Below, one piece after another: positions 9,234 to 16,666 of a DNA stretch of 64,000 nucleotides (its first letter is position 1; each line of letters begins with the position of its first letter). Made by a program: the position numbers and the translations under genes. Location of the stretch: contig NZ_AP022822.1 in assembly GCF_011397115.1 (NCBI RefSeq), positions 851,001-915,000 on the forward strand, given 5' to 3'. Below the pieces are notes generated by a model. That model was not told where the DNA came from, did no database searches, and saw only the letters and a list, made by a program, of their open reading frames with translations. Source of the DNA: Enterococcus saigonensis. Lineage in GTDB: Bacteria > Bacillota > Bacilli > Lactobacillales > Enterococcaceae.

Positions 9234-9561
9234 TATTTATGATGGTTTAAGTAATTTAGAATTAGATTTAGAAAGTTCTTTGCAACAATTAACGGCGATG
9301 AAAGCAGCGTTACAAGAAATTGTTGAAAAAAATACGACTTTGGAGTTGGAAAACCAAAAATTACGGGAATATCTACAAGAGTTAAAAGAAGAAAATGCTG
9401 CAGAAGAAGTGAAACAAGGCATGTCTAAATCCCGCATGAATTTGGAAAAAATTTATGAAGAAGGTTTTCATATTTGTCGTGAATCCTATGGTGCAAGAAG
9501 AGAAAATGATGAACAGTGCGTTTTTTGTTTGGAAGTCTTGTATCGCGAAAGTCAAAACTAA
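9220..9561 (+). CDS. yabA: Replication initiation control protein YabA
   Basis: YabA bridges DnaA and DnaN and restrains replication initiation. The 113-residue product has an N-terminal leucine-rich coiled coil (about 1-55) that tetramerises, and a C-terminal zinc-binding segment with the HICRESYG and CVFC motifs. ATG 9220 is used; GTG 9214 (two residues longer) is possible because the RBS AGGTGA at 9203 fits either. The start lies inside ricT. A strong terminator follows immediately. Confidence 0.92.
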   Translation: MDKRDIYDGLSNLELDLESSLQQLTAMKAALQEIVEKNTTLELENQKLREYLQELKEENAAEEVKQGMSKSRMNLEKIYEEGFHICRESYGARRENDEQCVFCLEVLYRESQN

Positions 9562-9563
9562 GG

Positions 9564-9620
9564 GTGAAAGAATTGATTGGGAGGTAGCGTTTGTAACCTT
9601 TCTTATCAATTCTTTTTCAC
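9564..9620 (+). terminator. Terminator after yabA
   Basis: Inverted repeat GTGAAAGAATTGAT (9564-9577) with ATCAATTCTTTTTCAC (9605-9620), ending in a T-rich arm. It separates yabA from rsmI. Confidence 0.7.
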
Positions 9621-9641
9621 TTTATGAAAAGGGGATTGTAC

Positions 9642-10532
9642 ATGCAAAAGCAAAGTAGTTTTAAAGGTAACTCGGAAAACGGGACATTATATTTAGTACC
9701 AACGCCAATTGGTAATTTACAAGATATGACCTATCGTGGTGTGGAAACATTGAGAACCGTGCAATTGATTGCAAGTGAGGATACGCGAAATACTCAAAAA
9801 TTATTGAATCACTTTGAAATTAAGACACCACAAAAAAGTTTACATGAACATAACTTTAAAGAACGGGTGCCCGAATTAATTCACTTGTTACAACAAGGAG
9901 TTAGTGTAGCTCAAGTGAGTGATGCAGGCATGCCTTCAATTAGCGATCCAGGACATGAATTGGTCGTTGCGTGTATTGCAGCGGCAATTCCTGTAGTAGC
10001 GTTACCAGGTCCTACAGCGGGATTAACAGCATTGATTGCTTCTGGCTTAACACCACAACCCAATTATTTTTATGGATTCTTACCGCGCAAAAAAAGTGAA
10101 CAGCGTAACGTGTTAACTGCTTTGAAAAATGAGACAGCAACGTTAATATTTTATGAGTCACCGTATCGTTTAAAACAGACCATAATGAATTTAGCTGAGG
10201 TTTTTGGTAGTCGTCAAGCAGTAGTATGTCGTGAGTTGACGAAAGTACATGAAGAGTATTTGAGAGGAACTTTGGAAGAATTGGCCACGTATTTAACTGA
10301 AAATACAGTTAAAGGGGAATGTTGCTTACTTGTAGCGGGCTTTAACAAAAGCGATGATGCCACAAAGGCAGCTATAGAAAGGCCAGCATTAACTTTTAAA
10401 GAACAAGTGGAAAGTTTAATTGAAAGTGGTATGAAACCTAATGCAGCAATTAAAGTGGTTGCACAAAATAATCAAGTAAAGAAACAAATCGTTTATAAAG
10501 ATTATCATGAAATTAATGAGTCAGTAGAATAA
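9642..10532 (+). CDS. rsmI: 16S rRNA 2'-O-methyltransferase RsmI
   Basis: Uses SAM to 2'-O-methylate C1402 of 16S rRNA at the decoding centre. The 296-residue protein carries the family signatures LYLVPTPIGNLQDMTYRG, ASEDTRNTQKLLNHF, VSDAGMPSISDPG and LPGPTAGLTALIASG. ATG 9642 is chosen because GGGGA precedes it; the frame is open 18 bp further upstream. A terminator at 10581 follows. Confidence 0.96.
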   Translation: MQKQSSFKGNSENGTLYLVPTPIGNLQDMTYRGVETLRTVQLIASEDTRNTQKLLNHFEIKTPQKSLHEHNFKERVPELIHLLQQGVSVAQVSDAGMPSISDPGHELVVACIAAAIPVVALPGPTAGLTALIASGLTPQPNYFYGFLPRKKSEQRNVLTALKNETATLIFYESPYRLKQTIMNLAEVFGSRQAVVCRELTKVHEEYLRGTLEELATYLTENTVKGECCLLVAGFNKSDDATKAAIERPALTFKEQVESLIESGMKPNAAIKVVAQNNQVKKQIVYKDYHEINESVE

Positions 10533-10580
10533 ATGGAGGGCTAACTGTCAATAGGATAATGAAATAATGAATGATTTTTA

Positions 10581-10616
10581 GAGCTGCTCTTTGCTTCTTG
10601 AAGAGTAGTTTTTTTT
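10581..10616 (+). terminator. Terminator after rsmI
   Basis: GCTGCTCTT (10583-10591) pairs with AAGAGTAGT (10601-10609) through Watson-Crick and G-U pairs, followed by eight T. Confidence 0.75.
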
Positions 10617-11364
10617 ACTTTTCTAAGCCGCAACAACCGCATTACTGCTTAGTTGGTTATGCGGTTCAAATACAAAATAAAGAATATTTTATATTTGAAA
10701 TACAGGAATGATTAGCTTGTTTTGCAATACAGATTGTGATATCTCATCGGTCCATTATCAACACATTTTTCAACACAAGACATACTTTGTGTCAGTTCAG
10801 TTTCAACAATTCTGTTATAAAAATTCTGAATTACTCCCATGATACCCTTTTTCAAGATATTTATTACGAATGATTCGTATGACTTTCGCTTATTCTATGT
10901 TTTTTATCCTCTCCCTTTTTAACAGGTTGATCTCCTTTTGTTGGTGTTTTACTTGTTCTTCGAGTTGAGGGATTCTAATTTGCGCGTCTTCCTTTAGGGT
11001 GCGGCTTTCTTGTTTGTCTCATGTTCACTTCCATCACTTTCTGATTTGAAGGCTTCATGAGAATTATATAGCTTAATCCAGTCTTGAAGTTTTTTGACGA
11101 CATTTCTTTGGCTATCCAATCCATCTAAATAAATAAGAAAAGCTTCAAGTTTTAATTCCTTTGAGTGGTCCTTATTCTTTCTTGTAGCAATCATGCCATA
11201 ACTAAGACTTCATCATTTCTTTGTAGCATAACAAAATCTGTTGATGTTTATCTTTTAAGAATAAAATATAAGCATTTAGCGGCAATATACTCTCAAATAG
11301 CATGAAGAAAAGTTGCGAACATTTGTTTGTCTTTGTATAATAGAGAAGAATGCGAGGAGAGAAT
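10617..11364. other. Long non-coding stretch around the IS remnant
   Basis: Apart from the transposase fragments, the only structure seen is an inverted repeat AACCGCAT (10635-10642) / ATGCGGTT (10659-10666) just after the rsmI terminator. The dinB promoter should lie at about 11300-11350. No intact gene is supported here. Confidence 0.6.
10700..11215 (-). pseudogene. Decayed IS3-family transposase remnant
   Basis: This gap holds fragments of an insertion sequence on the minus strand. At 10994-11194 a 66-codon open stretch (start KDHSKELKLEAFLIYLDGL) resembles the OrfA helix-turn-helix region. A shifted frame below it reads RIPQLEEQVKHQQKEINLL, the usual OrfA C-terminal coiled coil (about 10895-10985). 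At about 10740-10800 the frame TQSMSCVEKCVDNGPM matches the conserved end of an OrfB rve domain (normally QSMSRxGxCxDNxPMES), with most of OrfB missing. Stops and frameshifts rule out a functional transposase. Terminal repeats were not identified, so the limits are approximate. Confidence 0.7.
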
Positions 11365-12483
11365 ATGGCAGAGTTACAATTTCCTTTAAGAAACGATACG
11401 AGTCGTAAAATTATTCATATCGACATGGACGCTTTTTTTGCTTCTGTTGAAGAACGGGACAATCCTGAATTAGCCAAACATCCATTGGTTATTGCTCGCC
11501 ATCCCAGTGATACAGGGGGAAGAGGCGTCGTAACTACTGCTAATTATGAGGCACGTAAATACGGTATTCATTCTGCTATGAGTGCACAAAAGGCTTATGA
11601 ATTGTGTCCACACGCTATTTTTGTACCAGGAAATCACGAGAAGTATCGTGCAGTTTCAAAAGAAGTACGCAGTATATTTTTGAAGTATACCGATATTATT
11701 GAACCAGTTTCAATTGATGAAGCGTATTTAGATGTTACAAAAAACAAAGTTAGTAGTGTCTCGGCAGTAAAAATTGCACGATTGATTCAACGCGATGTCT
11801 GGGAAAATTTGCAACTGACTTGTTCAGCGGGAGTTAGTTATAACAAATTTTTAGCCAAATTAGCCTCTGACTTTATGAAGCCACAAGGAATTACGGTTAT
11901 TCCACCCCGAGATGCGGTGACTTTTTTAAAGGCCTTACCAATTGAAAAATTTTATGGCGTCGGGAAAAAAACTGTTCCGAAAATGCATGAAATGGGAATC
12001 TTTACGGGAGCTGATTTATTTAAAAAAACAGAAATGGAATTAATTCAATCCTTTGGTAAAATGGGGTATTCTTTATATCGGAAAGTACGGGGAATACATG
12101 ATTCACCTGTTTGTGTAACAAGAGAACGAAAGTCGGTGGGAAAAGAACATACCTATGGCAATCCTCTTGCAACTGAAGAAGCAGTATTATCACAACTTAG
12201 ACAGTTATCTGAAAATGTAGCCGACTCTTTAAAAAGAGTTGGGAAACACGGTAAAACTATTGTTTTGAAAGTTCGATATACAGGTTATGAAACAGTTACT
12301 AAAAGAAAAACATTCCCAACTTATTTAGCCGATAAGCATACTATCTTTTCTCAAGCAAGTTTAATTTGGGAAGAAGTGGGTGGGATTGAAAAGGGCATCC
12401 GTCTTTTAGGGGTAACAGTGACAAATTTAGATCCAATAACTTTTGAAAATGTGATTTTGCCTTTGTGGGGAGACGAAGGTTAG
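11365..12483 (+). CDS. dinB: DNA polymerase IV (Y family)
   Basis: Error-prone translesion polymerase. The 372-residue protein has the catalytic motifs IDMDAFFASVE (metal-binding Asp) and SIDEAYLD, the palm and finger segments, the thumb helix-hairpin-helix LPIEKFYGVGKKT, and a little-finger domain at the C-terminus. It ends without a recognisable QLxLF-type clamp-binding tail (residues ILPLWGDEG). ATG 11365 is chosen because GAGGAG at 11353-11358 is well spaced; ATG 11350 lies before that RBS. No LexA box was recognised upstream. Confidence 0.96.
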   Translation: MAELQFPLRNDTSRKIIHIDMDAFFASVEERDNPELAKHPLVIARHPSDTGGRGVVTTANYEARKYGIHSAMSAQKAYELCPHAIFVPGNHEKYRAVSKEVRSIFLKYTDIIEPVSIDEAYLDVTKNKVSSVSAVKIARLIQRDVWENLQLTCSAGVSYNKFLAKLASDFMKPQGITVIPPRDAVTFLKALPIEKFYGVGKKTVPKMHEMGIFTGADLFKKTEMELIQSFGKMGYSLYRKVRGIHDSPVCVTRERKSVGKEHTYGNPLATEEAVLSQLRQLSENVADSLKRVGKHGKTIVLKVRYTGYETVTKRKTFPTYLADKHTIFSQASLIWEEVGGIEKGIRLLGVTVTNLDPITFENVILPLWGDEG

Positions 12484-12505
12484 TTTAAAAATAGAACGTA
12501 CGTGC

Positions 12506-12545
12506 AAAAAAGACGAGGCAAATGTCTATTTGCCTCGTCTTTTTT
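12506..12545. terminator. Bidirectional terminator between dinB and nrdG
   Basis: An 18-bp perfect stem (12506-12523 with 12528-12545, arm AAAAAAGACGAGGCAAAT) and a 4-nt loop. A on one side and T on the other let it terminate both convergent genes. Confidence 0.9.
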
Positions 12546-12570
12546 ATCAATTAGTATTTTTAAAGTATTG

Positions 12571-13173
12571 CTAGATTAAATCTTGCTTTTTTATTTGTTC
12601 AAAACTTTCTGTTGCATCGTGACATTTATCCCAAATAACAGCTTTTCCTAATGCTAAAGATTTTTTGACATCAATAATCCGTTGATTGCTGCTACCACGA
12701 AATTGAAGATTTAGATTACGTTTAGCCAGTTCAAAACGTCCATCCACTAGAATATCAATTTTATTTAGCAATTCTAATTTATCGTCAGTTTCTTGGAGCA
12801 GTTCTTCAAAAGTATACCCAGACCAACTCCAAATATCTTTTTGCGCTCCAAACTCTGTTTTTACCCGATTAACTACCTGTAAGCAGACTTGAGTATTTAA
12901 AAAAGGTTCGCCACCTAATAGTGTTAGTCCTTGAACATAATCATGACTCAAGTCTGTAATGATTTGATCTTCTAGTTTTTTGGTAAAAGGAGTACCATAG
13001 TTGAAATTTTGGACAGCTTTATTAAAGCATCCTTCACAGGCAAAAAGACAACCACTGACATACAAACTGTTACGAACACCTTCACCGTCAACGAAGTTAA
13101 ACGCTTTATAATCTGCGATATAATTTTTACTATACATACTAGCTTGCCATTCTTTGGGTTTTGGATTACGCAT
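12571..13173 (-). CDS. nrdG: Anaerobic ribonucleotide reductase activating protein
   Basis: Radical-SAM activase that installs the glycyl radical on NrdD. The 200-residue product has the CxxxCxxC cluster motif (C42, C46, C49 in GCLFACEGC), a GGEPF SAM-binding motif and the expected length. Start ATG 13173 gives the common MRNPKPKEW start with a GAAGG ribosome site. It lies 130 bp after nrdD on the same strand; that gap contains two hairpins. Confidence 0.95.
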   Translation of the reverse strand: MRNPKPKEWQASMYSKNYIADYKAFNFVDGEGVRNSLYVSGCLFACEGCFNKAVQNFNYGTPFTKKLEDQIITDLSHDYVQGLTLLGGEPFLNTQVCLQVVNRVKTEFGAQKDIWSWSGYTFEELLQETDDKLELLNKIDILVDGRFELAKRNLNLQFRGSSNQRIIDVKKSLALGKAVIWDKCHDATESFEQIKKQDLI

Positions 13174-13200
13174 AAAAATGCCTTCTTTCTAATATTGCAT

Positions 13201-13280
13201 CTTGGCAAGTGTGCCAAGGTTGTTTTTTCATTTTTCTGGCAAGAAAACCCGAGCGTCAGCTAACTGCGTTCGGGCTTTTT
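13201..13280. terminator. Two hairpins in the nrdD-nrdG intergenic gap
   Basis: One is CTTGGCA (13201-13207) / TGCCAAG (13212-13218). The other is CCCGAGCG (13248-13255) / CGTTCGGG (13267-13274), with a T-run on the plus side and GGGTTTTC on the minus side. On the nrdDG transcript they could act as a partial terminator or processing site that lowers nrdG relative to nrdD. Confidence 0.6.
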
Positions 13281-13303
13281 TAGCTATTACGAATACAAAG
13301 ACA

Positions 13304-15502
13304 TCATTTCATGTGTTTCACACGTGAAGAAATTTCTTTATGCCGCCCATGAACCATTGGTCGTGCTTGCGGATTTCCCAAGTATCCACAGGTCCGTTTT
13401 ACCACATCGCAGGTTTTAGGATCGTGGTTGCCACATTGCGGACATTCAAAGCCACGTTCTGTTGGCGTGAAGTCTCCTTCAAAACCACATTCATAGCAGT
13501 GATCAATTGGCGTATTCGTACCTAAATACCCAACTTTATCGTACGAGTAATCCCAAACAGCTTCTAAAGCTTTTGGATTTTGTTGGAGCATTGGATATTC
13601 ACAATAATGAATAAATCCGCCCGAACAATATTTTGGATAATCTTTTTCAAAATCTAATTTTTCAAAAGGTGTTGGGTTTTTACGGACATCATAATGGAAA
13701 CTGTTCGTATAGTATTCTTTATCTGTAACATTTTCAATCGTACCAAATTTTTCAGTATCTAAACGGCAAAAACGATCAGTTAAACTTTCACTTGGCGTAG
13801 AATAGACACTAAAGTGATAGCCGTATTCGTTACCCCAGTCATCTGCATGAGCTTTTAATGATTTGACAATGTTTAACGTAAAATCTTTGGCAGTTGGATT
13901 ATTTTCCCAAGTTCCTCCAAAGAAAGTAGCAGCAACTTCATATAATCCAATATAACCTAAAGAAACAGTTGCCCGTTTATTTTTAAATAATTCATTTACT
14001 GCATCAGTACGACTTAAACGTTTCCCAAAGGCACCATACATATATAAAATTGGGGCATTGGCAGGAATGGCTTCTTTGCAACGCTCAACGCGATATACTA
14101 AAGCATCTTTAACGGTGGCTAATCGTTCTTCTAAAAGAGTCCAAAATTTATCTTGATCACCAGCAGCTTCTAAAGCAATACGAGGTAAGTTTAAAGTAAC
14201 AACGCCTAAATTCATGCGGCCAACATTTACTTCTTGACCGTTTTCGTCTTGCCAGCCTTGTAGGAAAGAACGGCAGCCCATTGGAACTTTAAAACTTCCG
14301 GTTAATTCCACAATTTTATCGTAGTTCAAAATATCTGGATACATACGCTTGGTAGCACATTCTAAAGCCAATTGTTTAATATCGTAATTTGGATCAGTTG
14401 GATTAGAATTTATTCCTTTTTTAATTGAAAAAATTAATTTAGGAAAAATAGCAGTTCTTTTTTCGCTGCCTAATCCATTAATGCGAATCTGTAAAATAGC
14501 TCGTTGAATTTCTCTTTCAAACCAGCTTGTTCCAAGACCAAAACCAAGAGAAGTAAAAGGTGTTTGTCCATTTGAAGTAAATAGTGTGTTAATTTCATAT
14601 TCTAAACTTTGCATCGCATCATAAATATCTTTTTTTGTTTTTGCTTTGGCATACTCTTCACGTCGGTCAGGGCTTTCAATCCATTCGTGGGCATCTTGCA
14701 TATGTTTTTGATAATTTAATTCAGCAAAAGGAGCTAATAATTCATCTGTTCGATCAGCGGAACAACCACCATATTGACTAGAAGCTACATTAGCAATGAT
14801 TTGTGAAATTTGGGCTGTTGCTGTTTGAATAGACTTTGGTGATTCGACTTCGGCATTTCCAATTTTGAAACCGTCATTTAACATACCCTTAAAATCAATT
14901 AAACAACAATTTGTCATTGGTGTATATGGATGATAATCCAAATCGTGGTAATGAATATCGCCTTTTTGATGAGCATTTGCGACATGCTTGGGTAACATTT
15001 TTAATCCAATTGATTTACCAACAATACCAGCTGTTAAATCCCGCTGGGTATTAAAAACATTGCTGTCTTTATTAGCATTTTCATTTACAACGCTTTGATC
15101 TTTATTGATTAAACGACCAATTGTAAAATTAATATCAGTCGCTTTGCTGCGATCAAAATCGCGGCGGGTACGGTAGTTAATATAAGCCTCAGCGATTTCA
15201 TATTCACCTTTTTCTAAAAGGATATGTTCGACAATATTTTGGATTTCATAGATTTTGACATCTGTGGTAAAACGTTGCCCAATTTCGGCATCTATTCGTT
15301 CGACTATTTCTAATAGGCGTTCATGATCAATCGGTGATAATTCTCCGTGTATTTGCTGTTTTGCTTTAACCAATGCATCGTAAATCTTTTGGTCATCAAA
15401 GTCCATTAGGCGACCGTCACGTTTAATGATTTTAATCGTTTGTAGCTGTGGCTGAACCTCACTTGCTACCTGATCACTTTTTAAATCCATCATTTTGCTC
15501 AC
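13304..15502 (-). CDS. nrdD: Anaerobic ribonucleoside-triphosphate reductase
   Basis: Class III reductase making dNTPs without oxygen. The 732-residue protein has an N-terminal ATP-cone (IIKRDGRLMDFDDQKIYDAL), the ten-stranded barrel, a C-terminal zinc site (CYECGF and CPQCG), and the glycyl-radical motif RTCGYLG with Gly706 close to the C-terminus. RBS GGAGTG precedes ATG 15502. A promoter and two NrdR-like boxes lie upstream, and nrdG follows. Expression under NrdR and low oxygen is expected for the family. Confidence 0.97.
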   Translation of the reverse strand: MSKMMDLKSDQVASEVQPQLQTIKIIKRDGRLMDFDDQKIYDALVKAKQQIHGELSPIDHERLLEIVERIDAEIGQRFTTDVKIYEIQNIVEHILLEKGEYEIAEAYINYRTRRDFDRSKATDINFTIGRLINKDQSVVNENANKDSNVFNTQRDLTAGIVGKSIGLKMLPKHVANAHQKGDIHYHDLDYHPYTPMTNCCLIDFKGMLNDGFKIGNAEVESPKSIQTATAQISQIIANVASSQYGGCSADRTDELLAPFAELNYQKHMQDAHEWIESPDRREEYAKAKTKKDIYDAMQSLEYEINTLFTSNGQTPFTSLGFGLGTSWFEREIQRAILQIRINGLGSEKRTAIFPKLIFSIKKGINSNPTDPNYDIKQLALECATKRMYPDILNYDKIVELTGSFKVPMGCRSFLQGWQDENGQEVNVGRMNLGVVTLNLPRIALEAAGDQDKFWTLLEERLATVKDALVYRVERCKEAIPANAPILYMYGAFGKRLSRTDAVNELFKNKRATVSLGYIGLYEVAATFFGGTWENNPTAKDFTLNIVKSLKAHADDWGNEYGYHFSVYSTPSESLTDRFCRLDTEKFGTIENVTDKEYYTNSFHYDVRKNPTPFEKLDFEKDYPKYCSGGFIHYCEYPMLQQNPKALEAVWDYSYDKVGYLGTNTPIDHCYECGFEGDFTPTERGFECPQCGNHDPKTCDVVKRTCGYLGNPQARPMVHGRHKEISSRVKHMK

Positions 15503-15595
15503 TCCTTTATTTCTTAAACCAAGTCCTTTGCTGTGAATTATTTTACGAAAGGCTAGCTTTAACCAGACATTAACTTGTGTCTGAACTCACATAAT

Positions 15596-15624
15596 ATGAT
15601 AGCTGAAAAGCAAGTCGTATGCAA
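15596..15624 (-). promoter_or_regulatory. nrdD promoter
   Basis: On the minus strand TTGCAT (15619-15624) and TATCAT (15596-15601) are separated by 17 bp and point to nrdD. The proximal NrdR box abuts the -35. Confidence 0.6.
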
Positions 15625-15679
15625 CCTATATATAGTGGTGTCGTTTTGATCTATAACAAAAAAACACTATATATGGTGT
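15624..15679 (-). promoter_or_regulatory. Pair of NrdR boxes upstream of nrdD
   Basis: ACCTATATATAGTGGT (15624-15639) and ACACTATATATGGTGT (15664-15679) match the ACACTATATATAGTGT-type palindrome bound by the ATP-cone repressor NrdR. Their centres are 40 bp apart, about four helical turns, on the same DNA face. NrdR-family boxes normally occur in such phased pairs. Confidence 0.85.
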
Positions 15680-15898
15680 ATAAAAAATATGTAAAAAAAT
15701 TGAAAACTGATAACAATAGGCTTTTGGGATTTATAAAAAATTGAATTTTGTATAAAAAAGTATAAGATGAGATAAAAAATTTTGTTTAAATTTTATTCCT
15801 GACTTAAGTTAAAAACTGCGCTTTTAAAACAGCTTATGCTACCATGTAAATATAAAAATAGACAAACTCTTTTCGGGCTTGTTATTAGAGGTTATCCA
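15680..15898. other. Non-coding AT-rich region before the ABC transporter
   Basis: This divergent gap should hold the ABC transporter promoter. It is strongly AT-rich and no confident -35/-10 pair or named operator could be assigned by eye. Confidence 0.5.
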
Positions 15899-16666
15899 AT
15901 GAAAAAAATAATTGAAGTAAAACATTTAAGTAAAACATATGGCAATCGCTTTAATCAAATGAAGGTGTTAGATAATCTTTCTTTTAGTGTGGATGAAGGT
16001 GAGTTTGTAGGTATTATGGGTCCTAGTGGGGCCGGTAAAACAACGCTTATGAATATTTTAGCATCAATTGCTTTACCTACTTTTGGTAGTGTAACAGTGG
16101 ATGGCCATGATTTAACAGCGTTAAAAGAAGATCAACTAAGTGATTTTCGCCGTAAAGAACTAGGCTTTATTTTTCAAGAGTTTAATTTATTACCAACGTT
16201 AACGGCTAAAGATAATATTATTTTACCTTTAGCAATTGATCACATTAAAGATGATGAGATTGAACTACGTGTGCAACACGCCACAACTTTACTTGGAATA
16301 AAAGAAATTATGCAACGTTATCCAGAAGAATTATCAGTAGGTCAACGGCAGCGAGTTGCTGCTGCTAGAGCATTGGTCGTGCGACCAAAAATTATTTTTG
16401 CCGATGAACCGACTGGAGCATTGGATTCAAAATCTGCGACAGAATTACTCTATTATTTGAGTGAAATTAATCAAAAAGAAAATAAAACGATTTTAATGGT
16501 AACCCATGATCCGTATACAGCGAGTTATTGTAATCGTATTTTATTCATCAAAGATGGTGTTTTTTTTGCTGAAGTTGTTAAACGAGGCTCTAGGCAGGAT
16601 TTCTTTGAACGGGTAATTGACATGCAGGCAACTTTAGGCGGTGGGGGACGACGCAATGCTTTATAA
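15899..16666 (+). CDS. BceA-type peptide-resistance ABC transporter ATPase
   Basis: ATPase half of a BceAB-type (MacB-like) exporter for cell-wall-active peptides. The 255-residue protein has Walker A GPSGAGKT (41-48), Q-loop FIFQEFNLLP, signature LSVGQ (Val where most have Gly), Walker B IIFADEP and the H-loop MVTHD. ATG 15899 follows AGAGG; the frame is open 63 bp upstream without an RBS. It overlaps the permease gene by 11 bp. In Enterococcus faecalis the pair directly upstream of dlt is, from memory, RapAB, the bacitracin resistance transporter controlled by SapRS. No two-component genes are adjacent here, consistent with control from a distant locus. Confidence 0.92.
   Translation: MKKIIEVKHLSKTYGNRFNQMKVLDNLSFSVDEGEFVGIMGPSGAGKTTLMNILASIALPTFGSVTVDGHDLTALKEDQLSDFRRKELGFIFQEFNLLPTLTAKDNIILPLAIDHIKDDEIELRVQHATTLLGIKEIMQRYPEELSVGQRQRVAAARALVVRPKIIFADEPTGALDSKSATELLYYLSEINQKENKTILMVTHDPYTASYCNRILFIKDGVFFAEVVKRGSRQDFFERVIDMQATLGGGGRRNAL

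Noticed and set aside
10994..11194. 66-codon minus frame as an intact gene
   Set aside because: It is one fragment of the decayed OrfA; the rest of the element is in other frames with stops.
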